A stretch of 64,000 nt of DNA. It comes from Anoplolepis gracilipes. Lineage: Eukaryota > Arthropoda > Insecta > Hymenoptera > Formicidae. Positions 26,668-41,423 of this stretch are shown piece after piece; the first letter of the stretch is position 1; each line of letters opens with the position of its first letter. Below the pieces are notes generated by a model. It was not told where the DNA came from, ran no database searches, and saw only the letters and a program-made list of their open reading frames with translations. Where the stretch lies: contig NC_132972.1 of assembly GCF_047496725.1 (NCBI RefSeq), forward strand, positions 7,122,001 through 7,186,000, in the 5' to 3' direction. The translations under genes were made by a program, and so were the position numbers.

Positions 26668-27927
26668 ATTAGAAAAACAAGCGCCGTGCAATGATTCAAG
26701 AGAAGATTTGTGAGACTCAAATCAGATTAAATCGTATATAGATCGTTGTGATTTTAAGATTATTTAAATGTAATTGAGATATCTCTCTATCTGTACTTTA
26801 TGTGTGCATGCACAAAAATATGCTCCATTTTGTATATAAATGACACTATAGATCAAGTTTAAATACTCGTGTAAATACTTGCAAACATCTGTTTGTTGTA
26901 ACAATGCAACAGTAATTTGAAGCGAATTAATTTATGACGCGCTTGAATTATTTACACTAATTCTCTATTATAGCGAGACAAAAGCGCTCACGAAAACAAT
27001 AGGCGTTTAGTAAGATTCACCTTAGAGAGATCTAACGTATTTCTGGGCGCTATTGATAAATCCAGGGTAAAATTAGAATCGTGATATATATATATATATA
27101 TATATATATTAATGCCTCCAAAGTCATGTCTGTGCGAAATTGTACGAGACTACATGCAAGTCCTTATGTCTCCTGAAGCGCATCAGAGGATTAATTTATG
27201 CTTTCCGTCTGTATTATTAGACGGAACTAATTCGCCGGAAAGAGATGCGCGAATCCCGTATATCTGGGATCAGTTGAGCCAAATTGTCAGTGCAAGCGCG
27301 AGCTTTGAAAGCCACCAGCGATCCTCCGTGACGACCCCGACGTCGTCACTTTCCTCCCTCGAGAGAACTGAAGGTTCCACCCCTCGTTAATTCCATCACC
27401 ATGGTCCGGGGAAATTCCTGAATTCGCACGACCAACTAGCGTGAGTGTGGAATTCGCCGTACAGTTGTCGACGATGTGAGTTCACAGAATGGACGCGAGG
27501 ATTTCCACGAGATGCTAATTAGATCCCTCGTCGTCGGCAGCGATGTCGCTCTCTGTTCTCCGTCTGTTCGCGAGGCTATCTTTTCCTAGGACCGATAACC
27601 ACCATCATGTTACTGTCATCCAAACGAAGGTCTGCGCATACAATGCGCCATAGTCTCTTGAAAATTTCTCCTTCTTCAAATAAGCAAGACTCAATTCAAT
27701 TCTTCTTTTCCGTTTATCGAGCATCCTCGATCACTTTCTTCATCACCATTCGCCATTTTATCACGGCTCATGTCCTTCCATCGGACACGAGCGACGAGAC
27801 TCGTTATCGAACCGCCATAATAATAGCGTACGTCATAATTAATTAGAAATTATATCGTTCGGTACGTGCTTTAACGTACATATGTGACGATGGCGGGTGT
27901 GTATGCGAATGTCGATTTCGGTGGTGG

Positions 27928-27933
27928 TTTATT
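27928..27933 (-). promoter_or_regulatory. Candidate polyadenylation signal of the second sensor gene
   Basis: This is the first AATAAA on the minus strand after the stop codon, about 109 nt downstream of it. CpG-rich sequence continues left to about 27.1 kb, so a longer 3' UTR is also possible. Confidence 0.4.
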
Positions 27934-28041
27934 ATTGACGTTCCGTTGCCGTTGAGTTTTGGGGGAGTTATGAGAGCGTGGTGTGTGTCTCCTCGTTTAC
28001 AATCGTGCGTCGGCGGCTCCGGACATAAGGCGGCGTCGGGA
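27934..28041 (-). other. Probable proximal 3' UTR of the second sensor gene
   Basis: The stretch lies between the TAA stop (28044-28042) and the first AATAAA. It is GC-rich compared with the downstream DNA. Plus-strand open frames through here are shadows of the coding exon. Confidence 0.5.
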
Positions 28042-28218
28042 TTAAGGGGCGAGCATCTTCGACAGCTCTTCGTCCTGAAGGCAGCCCTTCAGGAATTCGT
28101 CTTGCGTCAGCTGCCCGTCGTTGTTCTCGTCCATCTTTGCGAATATGTTCCTCGCCCTCTCCTCCGCGCTGTCCGCCGGTCTATTGCTCGAACACGCGCC
28201 TAGCATGTCGTATATCGC
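28042..28218 (-). CDS. Second sensor gene, coding exon 4 (residues 129-186, EF4)
   Basis: The acceptor ...TTCTGTTCCCAG precedes 28218. The exon starts Ala-Ile-Tyr-Asp-Met-Leu and carries the EF4 loop Asp158-Glu169. It ends ...Ser-Lys-Met-Leu-Ala-Pro and TAA. It is the most GC-rich exon of the gene. Confidence 0.96.
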   Translation of the reverse strand, partial: AIYDMLGACSSNRPADSAEERARNIFAKMDENNDGQLTQDEFLKGCLQDEELSKMLAP

Positions 28219-31200
28219 CTGGGAACAGAAGGATAATACTTTGTTTCTCTCTACGTGATACGCGGGCTCATGTAGGATCCAACACGCCATACATGAACGT
28301 GTTTCCGTCATATTTTCCTGAAAACCAGTCTACGTACTTGGATATATTTATATAAAATACGATCATTATAAAAAAAATTTATATCAATATCTTGAAATAG
28401 AAGTTTTCAATGTTTTATTCTCCAATGATTTCAACATAATATTTTCTCACCTTGTGTTTAATTCAGAATGATAATTTCGTTTCGAGTCATCACTATGTTC
28501 TTAATCATAAAAATTCTGGATAAAATATTAGTTTAATGTAATAAAGTAAATTTCTATAAAGTGCTATTTTTATAAAAAATTAAAAATATTAGATATTTAA
28601 TTTCTATGTTCACCCTTTGAGTCACGAATTTTTCTAATTGTCAGTATTTTATAAAATTTGGTATATAAGGGTTTTTGGGGTCGCTGATTACGAATCCATT
28701 GTCGGAGTTTCAAAATTCAAGATGACGGATCCAATGTGGCAGATGAAATTTTACTTCCGCCATATCGGATCCCTATATTAAATTTTGGAAATTAAATTTT
28801 TTTTCCTTTAGATTCAGATTCTGCGATCTAAAAAAACTTTCAGAGAAAAAATTTAAAAAAGAATACAACTGTTACTTTCAATTTAGAACGGAAAATATTG
28901 TTTTTTATATATTTTTTATCAGAAAAGGAGGATTTAACAAAAACAACACGGTGGAAAATTCTAAAAAAATTCTGTAAAATACTTTAGAGTGTACTAAGAT
29001 TATAAAAAAAATTGCCATATTTATTGTCATAATAGATTAGTAGAAAATGCATTTTTTCGTAAAAAAGTACTAATTTTGACTGTTTGTTTATATATGGTAT
29101 TTTTGTAATTAACAATTAATGACTGTTCATATTTTTTTACACTTATTGATATTCTAGAGACTCTGTAGAAACAAAAAATCCGGTATTTGTCGATAAAAAA
29201 GTAGTTAAAACAATAAAAAAACTACGAAAAAAAGATGGGTCTCTGAGTGACCCGCTGTGACTCAAAGGGTTAATGCTTCTTTTAAAGAAGATTTAAGATA
29301 CTTCTAATCGATTTCCGTACCTAATTAAATTGATGAATAAGATTAATGAAATTAACTTACAGCTTATCTTCTTAATCTACATAATATATGAGTTATATAG
29401 AATGATTTTGATATAATCAGGCAAGCGTTTTATATCAATTTTAATCATTTTAAAATGCAGAATGTATACAAAATTCTGTAACTCACGTTCACTTAAATGC
29501 AATAATAATATTTAATTTTATATTGAAAAAAAAAAAAACATACTTTGGTACGTATTCATATTATTTTATTTTATTCTATAATCATAATTTTGTATTTGAA
29601 AAATGCAGGGACAAAAATTTTGGTCAAGGTTGTGTAGGCAAATGCATTATATAAACAATGATAAAGTCATAAATCACGAAAGTCACTTCTGTCACGGTTT
29701 TTCAAACGGAAGTCTTTCTTAAATCCATCACGAAAAGATCGAAGGTTGCGCAACCGACATACACAGACCGCGCCTTCATAAAAAAGAACAGCACCTGATT
29801 AATGAGCATCCAATGAACCGTCGGTGAGCATAGTATTTTTCGTTCTACTATATCCCACCAAACTGTGAAAATTACGTATCAAATGCACGACTATCCATTA
29901 CCTTGGCAATTTTTTATTATATAACAATATACTATTATTTCTTTTGATAAATAGATTGATAAAAAAAATTCTTTTAATAAAGAGTTTGAAAACATCGCCC
30001 AAAAAATACTAATAAAAATAATAGAAATTTATGCCATTATGAAAACTTCAAATCCCTAATTCACATCAATGATTTTTTTATTTATAATCTCTTCTCGTAT
30101 CTTTCTGATTTCTACTGCAAATCGCTCGGACAAAGATAAACGCGTGGAATTTATTATTTTTCATCCACTACGTGAGATAAAGTAAATTAATTTTATCATG
30201 AACATACTAGACCGGCTGGAGGCGATTATTTAAACAAAGTTAATCCTCTTTCTTGTCTGTGTACAGACCATACGGTGTATGTTTATTTAAAGAATTAAAT
30301 CCATTTTCAAACTAGATATGTAGAACTAATTTTTAAGAAAACATAATAGGAAATTTGAATGTGCTGCTGCAACATAAATAAATATAAATTAGCAATGTTT
30401 AATATAAACAACAATATTGAAAGAAAGAGAAAGAAAATGTAAAGCTATGTATTCTATTACTAAGCTGTCATATTATTCTCATTTTTTTTCTTCCTTATAA
30501 ATTGTATAAAATATTATCTTTTTATAAATGATTGTGTCTAGTTCATATCCTGTGAGCTATATGAATGAATCTGTCAAAGTAAAATTGTTTATTTACGAAT
30601 ATTCTGTTTCACAATTTCACGCGTCTGACGCAACAGTAACATTTTTGAAATAATAAATTTGTTTGTAGAGATATCAATAACAGCCACTGTTATTCCTAAA
30701 GCTTCAACAATACAATGTAAAGTCAATTGAGTTACATTGCAGAAACGCGCTTCACGACGTAGATGTTCACGGGTTTAAATGTTAAATACACAAAAGCATT
30801 GAGTTTCACCTAACATTCTGTCGTTAATTTTCATTGTGCGCGGAAAACCTCCGGTTACCGGAATTCCCGTGGCAACGGCATCGCGGAAGTTCCAAACTTC
30901 TAATAGCATGAAGATGAGTATCCGAACGGACGCTGGTAAACAGTTCGACTAGCTTTTTAACGATAACGTATCTCAAAGCGTTGAAAGAATCTTCCTATTA
31001 TCTCGTTCAGGATAAACTTTTTATCGATAATTAAAACGCTTTAGCTCTTTCAAGATGATTTTCTCTGATTATTTAAAATTCGGAATATTTTAGAAAGTAA
31101 TTCTTATTTGCCGAAATAATAGTGTCAGGTTTTCTAATAAAAGACGGATATTTTGCATGTATAAATTAAGAATTTTTCTTCTATAATTTTAAAAGAATTA

Positions 31201-34200
31201 TGTGATGTAATACAAATAAATATTTAATAGAAAAAAAATAAAACATATCATTTTTATTACGTAATTTTTGTCAAATATTTTATTCCATTTAGTGTATAAA
31301 TTTGTCAATTATAGTTATATTATTGCATACTAAAAGTAGAATTTTAACATACGAATGTTTGCCTGTAAAAATAGACTTGAAAAAATAATGAAAAAGTGTG
31401 TTAAAAAATGTATAGTTTTATGATGTAATAATATTCTTTCATAAAGTCATTTCGTCCCTGCATTTTATCACAATTTTCCGCATTCCGCTGGCAAGTCTCT
31501 CATTTCTCTATTTATCTGGATTCATACGATAATTAGTCTCTTTGTCGTGATTTTATCTTTATGTCCTATTTTGCATAATAATTTCAAGTTTTATAAAATA
31601 TACCAGCAATAAAATAAACATATTATTAGATTATCTTGCACGTTTATAAAATAAATCTAGACTTTTGTCAACGACTTTCTTTACTCTTTATTTTGGTCAT
31701 GATTAAAAAACTCTACTATACATATATGTGCATTAAAATATTTTTCGTTGACACTTACGTAATCGCGACGAGATTAGTTGCGAGTTGAAAATAACATTTT
31801 ATGTGATTGACTTGCTTTGTTTCTTCAATTTTTTGATATTCTTTTGCATCATATTTTATCGCTGCAAAATAAGCAGCATCGTCAATATTAGACTCGTAAA
31901 GTTTACGTTGCGTTGTTTAAGTATAAAGCTCGATTTTTCACTTATGTATGAGGCATGTAAATTACAATCTCTTACAGAAATTCATTATGCAAGGTTGCGT
32001 GAAAAAATTCCGTTCATCTCTTTAACCATTCACCATGTCACCGCGAGCACATAAACTTTAATTCCTTATTTAAAAAAATGAGACGCGACAGTTGTATTTA
32101 ACGAAGCTTCACTTCTGGCATTTCTGAGAAATGCACGATGTCAAGTGGAACAGACGCGCGACTACGTCGACATCTGTTCTCGCGTGGAGGTTCATGAAAT
32201 ATTAGCGCGACAGTATACGCTGCATATGCCACTCAATGCACGTAAGAACTCGGCAGGGATGCACCGAATGGACGGAGAAAAACAGCGTTGATTTATAGTC
32301 CTTCTAATTTGTAGATGCGCGATAATTAACCATTGTACGAATCGACTTGTGCGACTGAATTCAGAATTTCTTGTGTATTTGTACGATCTCGTTACATTAG
32401 CACGCGAATAATAGAAAAAAAATTAATTCAATTAAGATACTTGACACGAATTCGTGTCGCGTATATTTTTATGCGTTATAAATTTTTTTATCAACCAGAG
32501 AGAAATGTAGCGAAATTATTACACCTCATGCAGTGAAATATAAACTTGTAGACACGATAGGGGAACAAAAAAAAAGAATCGTGTCGCATACATGAATATA
32601 TTATGCATGAATATTATATCAAATCGCTCACTCTCTCATTGATTAATCGTGCCGGCAGCACTGACGTCAAGTGATAAAAAAATTCTGTATTCCATCGAAA
32701 GAGTCGTGGTCGAGTGCAACCAAGTGGAGATAAATCGAAGCACATGCATTATACATGAAGCGCAATACCTGGACGATCTTCGTCATTTCTTGCATATCGA
32801 TAACACCATTGCCATCGACGTCGTACATACGGAACGCCCATTTTAGCTTTTCTTCCGGTGTACCACTGGACGTTACGTCGATTGCCAATAGGAATTCCTG
32901 TAACAAAAATCGATGGTATCCTATATCAGTAACAGCGCAATATCGAAACTTTTATTTAGCCGCTGCAAAGAGCTATCTCTCTTTTGTGCCAAAGGAAAAT
33001 CTATATTTTGCAAGATATATTTATATATAACGTACGTTGAAAAGGGAACAGTCATAATTCAAGAACCTCCGTCCGAAATCCCGAGAAATAATTCTCCGTT
33101 TGAAATACAATAATTTTTCAGCACGCAATAAAATCGACAGAAAATAATGGTAACAAAAGAACCGAGTCCACGATTCTTCAAGCAGTAATAATTAAATTAT
33201 GTATGTCAAAATAACCATTCTACTTGAGGGAAGAAAAAAAGTGCGCGATGAATATCTCTTTGTTACGTCCGATAATTCCGTCTATTGAATGTTCTAAATT
33301 TTATCGCATCGACATTTAACGACGGATTTTCATTACTTTGACAAAGCTTTCTATAAATCTTAGGTACTAAAAGCGACTATAATTATTTCGTTTATCTCGT
33401 CAACAATCCTGTCTTCCCATCTTCCAGAGCTACGTTATCAATCATCTTGCGTCATCGACGGATACATCGTGCAGAAGTTACGGTCCTTTTTACGAGCCTC
33501 AGCTTCTCCAGGCGAAATCGCATAAGCGTAAAAGCTCACGGTCGTGATTCGGCGGCACAATGGCAGTAGTGATCGCGTGTCAAGCGAATTTGTCGGGTAT
33601 CCTCGCCTCAGGCCGATATCTTTCGAGCACCGCCGAATCGTTAGAGAGTAGTAGGTTCCAGGCGGAACTGGGTCACCTGCCGCCCGAGGTAGACAAACGA
33701 GACGAGAGCTTCGCAGAATGGGTAGAATATAACGGACGATGGAAGGTGAGAGCTGGCACTTTGCTCTTCCTGGACCTCTGAAGTGTCGCCACTTCTCGTA
33801 TTGACTTCAACGAAAAGGAACAAAAAAAAAAAAAAGAAAGAGAAAGACGGGCAGAGTTTCTTCCCTCTGGCTAGCCTTAGGCTCGCACGTATTTTAGATG
33901 CAGCTTACCTGCAAAGCTCGCGAAAGAGGTCCACGAAGAGCTCTGACATTACGAGAGGAACGGCGACTCGTGCCGAGAAAAGAAAACATCTTTGTGCGAT
34001 GCCATTAACCGGTCTTACGGACATTACGCTCGTGAGAATGAATGCGACACAAATGTTTGAGAGTGGAACCAAATGTTTCTCTAAAAGTGAGGATTTTCCG
34101 AATAGACATTTCAAACGGTCATGTTTATTGCATAAAACAATTATGTCATTAGATGCCTCGGTAAAATTTATGACAAATATTATTTTAATGACATGTAATC

Positions 34201-37055
34201 AAACAATTGTATGCGTGAACATGTAATATATGCGAAAAATAATTTTAATATGAAATATTTTGATTTTTTGTATATTTTAATATTAAACATTTTTCTCTTC
34301 ATTAAAAATCCTAAAATTATCTTATATATAATAAGTAACAATTTGTAAAAGTAATATTTCATAATATTCCATATATTTTATATAACACTTAATAAGCTCA
34401 TTTTTAACAAAAATAAAAATATTTTTAAATATCTTTATTATTTTTCATCAATCAAATTATTTTATTGTTTAGAAAATTATTTTTTACTGTAATATAATTT
34501 ACACGTTTGATGATATAAAAACTAATCTCTATAATCATCAATATATTATTTAAAATATAAAAATATTAAAAAATATGTATATCGTTAAATATATAATTTC
34601 TTATAAATTATTTGTTTGTAATTAGAATTTCGCAAAGTCCTCTTTTAATGAATGTTCAACTTAACAATTCAAATCTTTCAATAACTGATATCAATTTCTG
34701 CATTTATAAAACCGTGTATACGATATGCTTAATTCAGGCAGATCGCGGAATATAGGGATGGGAAAAGACATATGCAACTGCTGGCGAACTTCTACGTCGT
34801 TTACGTTAATAAAAGGTTAGCTATTAAAGAAGTCAAGAAAGAAACGAAGTTAAAAAGAGACATAGGAAGTTATGTAATTTCCTCAATCGTTATATTAGTT
34901 TATATTACACATCATTGCAGTTCAATTTTATTGTCAAAGTTTAATATTTGTATATTTCAGTTTATCCATCATTATTTCGAAAGCACATGGGCAATCGGAA
35001 AAGTTTAACAAAGAAGGTTTAAACGATAAGTGACTAACAAGAAAATAATTTTGTATACACATTATATAAGTTGTATAATATTTGCATAAAATAATAATTA
35101 ACTTTAACTTAAAAAAAACATATATAGAAATATATTTATTTTTTCTCTTTCCCTCTCTTCTTACAGAATAAGAAATAAATTCAAAATATCTTTTAAGAAA
35201 TAAAGTCTCAATATCTCTATTGACTTTTCAAAAAATATTTAGGTTATATATGTTATATAACATATCTCACCATACTATATTATTATATCATCGTATAATT
35301 TTTAATCAGACATTCTGTAACAAATTTGAAATCGATGTTACTCTGACAAAATTAGATAGTTTTAAGCAAAATGTCTCTCAGTATTTTCAATTGACACAAA
35401 AATATGAATATAAAATAAATGAAGAGAATAAGCAAAAAACTATAAATCAAGTCAAATATATACCGTAAATATTTTCAGTAAATTTTCTTTTAATAGATTT
35501 GCAATTTTAGATTTAATTGCTAAATCACTTAATATTATAGATTATATTGCTTTTGAAGTTTTCGATTTATGTATAAATGTTGGAGCACAATATGAAAAAT
35601 TTAAGATATTTTCGCATCACTTGCTTAACTGGAAGAAATCTGGAACACAAGTCATACTCGGTGGTCATTTAATTAAGATAAAATGTTTTTCTTGGCTTCG
35701 AATGTCTTACTATCTTGAAAACAAGTGATCCAAGAGAGGATTGTCGAAGTCGATATTATTGTTTTCTGCAGCCGTCAAAAACAATTGGCATTTACATCAG
35801 ACAAAGAGCAATACACAAAGTTAAAAAAAAGGGGGGAGAACTATATATTTCTCTGCAGGCTATTTTGTAATTTATTGTATTGTAGTTTAAATTGTGAATC
35901 TATCGACTCGAGTCATCTGTCAATGTGCACCTCCTATATCCTAATATTAGTTTGTGCTTATGCAAGCTTTGTTAACTGTAAATAATAAATTCAAACACAT
36001 TATATCTAAATATGTATATAATGTTTATGTCACATATTCATTAATTGAGTTGCGTCACATAATGATGGAGGTTGTGAGATTTATGAATAATATCATCATC
36101 TGTTTATATCGAATAGATGATTTATATTCAGCGCAATTCTCGTACGCACGTTATGTAATTATATTGTAATTATAGTTATAGCATGTTTGTTATATCAAAT
36201 ATAAAGAATTTGTTAAGAAAAAAATGTAATAAAAAAATAATTTTTTTAATTAAGCGACAATTACTAATATATTTTTGACATCCGCAGTCGTATTTTTAAA
36301 GCATTGTGTTTTTAATTATGCGATAAAAATTTAATTCAACATTATATTATGCAAACATCAAGAGAATTCGGAACGAAATACTGCATTTTGCAACATTTGT
36401 AGTTTTGCATATGTTTGTTTAAAAATACTAATTTTATGTTTATGTTATCTCTATTACTTTCCGATATTCTTTTGATTTCAATTAATTTTATTATGCTGAG
36501 GATGAACCAGACAATAGTACTAAATGTCCTTAATGTATGTTCTCGAATGAAATTAAATATATTTTATAATATATTAATAAAAATTTACGCTTTAATTATC
36601 ATTTGCACTTTTCTTATTTAGTAAACATCAAGAGAAATTCGGTACAAGTAGCGTCCTCGCTTTAAAATGAGGTACACAACCACAAAAATATTGAGAAACG
36701 TGAACGTTAGAAATGGACTTCAAAATGAATTCTGGGACCTGCCCGATGGACATTAATGGAAATGTAACCACTGAAGAATTGCGATCGAGTGCCCTTTAAG
36801 AAAAAGGAGAAGGTCAAGTCTGTTTGTGACTTAAGATACATTAGAAAAGTCCAGGAAAGCTTTCTATAAAACTTTTTTCCTGCATTAGTTATAATGTGCA
36901 TTTTTTTATTGTAACATTAAGCTTAATTTTACATATAAATTTCATAAAGTAAATAATTAAAACTGCTTAACATTATCGCAAATGTGTAACAAAAATATTT
37001 TAAAATTGACGGTGTACTTTGTAATTTTGTAATTTATTGAGCTCTCTAATTATAC

Positions 37056-37089
<34 letters not shown>

Positions 37090-40000
37090 AAAAATATGAT
37101 ATTAAAAATTTGCTTAAATTTCTTTCGGGGAAAAAAAAAAAAAAAAAAAAAAAAATCTAAAAAAAATACAAGTAGCAATATATTGTCCTTTAATTTATTT
37201 TTACTCCATTTAAATGGACTCCATTTTAATTAACTTTGTAACTTGAGCAAGAGTTAAAAGAGATGAAAATGCAAACAAGCAAGTTAACGTTTTGCAAGAA
37301 GTAATTAACTTCGGTCCGACAAAATTCTTAAGATATCATGATTCATCTCAATATTAAGATAGAATATAAATGTAAAATATTAATTATATGAACAAAAAGT
37401 AATTATATATCGTATAAAAAGATCATGCATATTTTCGAGATATGCTTTGAAAATTAACTTAGTAAGTTTTTACCGAGTCAACTTGTAGCCCCAAACGGTG
37501 CATTCGAGTCCCACAATGCAATTACACGGTACGTCGCGCGAAAAGTTTCCGCCAAGGCAAAAGCATGAACAAAGTTTGCATTCTCCTCGAAATCTTCGCA
37601 AATTCTCAAATAGTAGGAGAACTATAACGCCATTCGTGACAAAGAACGATATTCTCTAGAAGATCTAATATCATTTGTTGAGCATTAAATATTTTCGTTT
37701 CGATACTACGAGAGACGTTTGAAATGCTATTATTAGTCAATGTATAACATCAGTTTAACATCTTTTAACCATATAATGTTATTTTTCTGTAAATCATATT
37801 TGATTCCATTGAGAAATATTTAAATTCAATATCTTTTTTTAAAATATTATATCAGTGAATACAAAAAATACCATATCTTGTGAGTACACGCTATATTTAA
37901 TATTATACGAGTAGCTTTCGACAGAAATATAGAAGATACCATTTAAGCTCACAAAGGACCAGGGAAATATATCAATGTCCTGAAACTAAAGAATATTTAT
38001 CGTGTCACTAGTAGTACATTTGAATAAAGCAATGCCTGAGTGAATGCAGAACACTTTTTACAGAGGACAGGATGCTTTCGATTCCTGAGATTTCAGATAC
38101 TGCCTGTTCAAGGAGCTCAAGTCTTTCGGTAAATAAGAAAAATTGTAAGAGCAGATAGCTGATTCGCGTTCATCATTTATCATTATTCCAGAAACGTTCC
38201 AAAAATAAAGTTTAATCTATCGGTCTAGTTCTCGAACTAAACCTCTAATAGCTCTTTAATGTGCTAGCTGTTTAAATTAGTTCATTGTTCCTCCCACGCA
38301 AATTAGGTAAGTTTAATATATAATTTTATATAATAAAATTAGACACAAAAAAGTTTCGTCGTTGACAATTTCATTTTTTAAAAAATAATAAAAAAACCTT
38401 TCAGAATCATTTAAACAAAAAATGCGTTGTTCGTCATCTAGATTTTTTAAGCATAGCTCTTGTATATGCAGTTTAACTTTATCTTAAAACTACAGATTCG
38501 AAAATAATAGAGAGTATCTCACATGAACCGTAAAAACAAAATAAATAAAAAAAATAAGTTTTTATTTTAGAAGCTAAATAACATTAAAGATTTCATTTTT
38601 GGTTTAAACAATAATAATAAGATCAATTAATATTTCAGAAAATAATAACAAATAGACTTTGTTTCTAATTCGCCAGGATTAATTTGATCAACGCGTCAAC
38701 ATGTCGTATATTTCTCGCCGAGGGAGAGAGACGAGCACATTTTCTTCCCATAAATTCCATTACTTATAATTTCCACTATTACTATAGACTCGGCGACGTC
38801 TTGTGGAAGACGTCATATTGAGGAAAGTTTCTCCATTCAGCCGATATCACCAGGGTTACACTCAGACGACGACTTTGTTCGAATTTTCTCCGAAGAACGA
38901 GTGACACGTAACTGATATTATTATATCTCAAGCCGAGACGCGCGATGGGGGATATGGCGTTCATAAAAGGAAGAGGGTTTTTGTCCGTTTATTATGGATC
39001 GCTATTCGTGTCGATACGATGACGAGAATCGAATGAAAACTATCATCGACACGTGTGTACTTCGCCCGGTGTTCTTATCTCGGTGAAGCTCACATATTCA
39101 GTTTCAGTTATGTACTGAATTCCACAAATGTCTCTTAACGGATAATATTGATAGCGACACAATACAATCGTGAGAAGTCAAACCATCATGCGAACCACCA
39201 CATTGCAGGTTTATTCATAAACCGCGGGATGAGCATCGGGAAAATAGGTATTTAGAGGTAACAAGAGTATGTTATGTATAAAGAGAGAAAACTTTGAGGC
39301 TCATCGGGGAATTACGACATGAAGCTCTCGCATCAGTAAAGCTTTGTTGAAACTTTAACGTCTCATGGAAGCATGAAATTTCTTAACTATCGCGTAACCG
39401 CGTAAGATGTAACCACAAGGCAGATTGTGTCTGCATCTAACCTGAATTAAATGTCGGCATTGATCGACTTAATTTAAATAAAGTATTCGCGTATATTGGT
39501 ACCTTTGTTTTCGAAATGTTCAATATCTGTATATTTCAAATGTTTTCGATGTCTTAAATCTGAAACAATTGTTGCAATTCTTCTTCATCGTTATCGGAAA
39601 AAACTGGAGAAAAGAATTTATAGACGACTTTTCTTCTTTATTTAAAATGTTAACAAAAAAAAGCAAGACGATTTAATATCGTGAGTATAAATTTCGTTAG
39701 GAATATGTTGATAAACTTTGTAATCAATAACATATTTTATATTTATTTTTAATAGACAACAAACACATAACTTTGTTATTTAGATTAAAGTGAATTTATT
39801 TGTTGTAAATTTAAATTAAGAATTAAATTTCATAATATTTATACGAGAGAGTAAAATAATAATTCTTTACAAAATTTTCGCTAATGAAACAAAGAGAGGC
39901 TCAAAATTCATTCATCGCGTTCAAACGTTATAAAATTGTTGTTATGTTAAATAAATATATAAGATAAAATTTTATATTATATAAAGAACTTTTAGATAAA

Positions 40001-41346
40001 ATAGAGAATAATTTATTATAAGTTTAATATTTATAGACAATAGTCACACGTTGTTTTAATCAAATACTTTACATATTAATATAAAATATATCTTGATGAG
40101 ATATCTTCTCCAATAATTTGATTAGGCAGAATACATTTGTACGCTTTGGAGCATATAAACTTAAAATTATCGCAATGCGACATATTTCTATAATAAATTA
40201 ACCATTATTATTTTTAGAACCTTTTATAATAATTCTTTTAATATAAATACATAAGATAAATAAAATTATGGATCTCTATATAATTTTTTGTACGCCGAGC
40301 ATATATTTTATGATCACATGTTTTATGTATTAACTTAACACTCCAATTATTTCTAAGAGATGCGAAAGAGATTACCAGACTTTAACATATTAATATGTAC
40401 GTTTCGTTCCCTGGCAATTTTCATGATTATTTATGAGGATCGCATCAAGAACAGCGCGCTAGCTATTCCGAGATTAAAAATTACACAAGGGGATAAACTT
40501 TGACCACAAAAAGACAAGGTTGCGACGCGACCAAAATCCTTGACGCGACGACGGTAGCTGCAAAGTCGGGCGCGTTGAAGGATGCCTTTCTGTGACGAAT
40601 CGTATATAGTATATATATACCTCTAGCGAGGCTTTGATCAGTGATGCGATGCAAAATCACCTCGCAAGCGCGACGTTAGACAAAGCTACGAGTTTTATCC
40701 GGTGTTCGGGTCAGATGTCAAATAGCTATTCGCCGGTTGGCGAACACGACGCGTTGTAATCTTTGGCGGACCGTGTTAAATTACTGGCGAACATATCGAA
40801 ACCAAGAGAGAATACGCTAGGTACGCTTACAGACAGAAATCAAGGCGAAAAGCACTCCTCCCAGAGAACTCCGAGTTTCGTATAGAGTCGCGAGATTATA
40901 CGGAATGAGATGAGACTACTAAGGAAGATGGTTGTCCTTAATATACCCAAGTAGAATTATTAACGATTCGAACGGATAATCAAGAATATAAATTTTCAAT
41001 TGTGGGCAAACCAAGTGGAAGGGAATACACATTTAAAAGTCTTGAAAAGCTTTAAGTCATCGTTATCGTTAGATTTATCGAGCGAATATAATAGGATCTA
41101 ACGCAGTTCGTTCTTTTGCACTTCCTTGCCAAGACGGTAATCCAGTATTTTATCGTATTATATGTCTTCTCACATACTGTTGGCCGATCTTTTTTTCTCG
41201 CAACAAATTGCACTTTCGATAAATTCTTCCAATATCCACGAACTTTCTGTATCCCAGGGCTCGTACTCTCTATTTTTTTTTATTAGAGGAAAAGAGGAAT
41301 TTTTTTATGAAAAAAGGGGAAATTGATTTAATTAATGAAAAAGTCT

Positions 41347-41423
<77 letters not shown>

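Noticed and set aside
27112..27390. 92-codon plus-strand frame next to the second sensor gene
   Set aside because: It lies antisense to the probable 3' region of the sensor gene, follows a (TA)n run and has no recognised homology.
28137..28355. Plus-strand frames across 27946-28355
   Set aside because: They are antisense shadows of the last exon of the second sensor gene.
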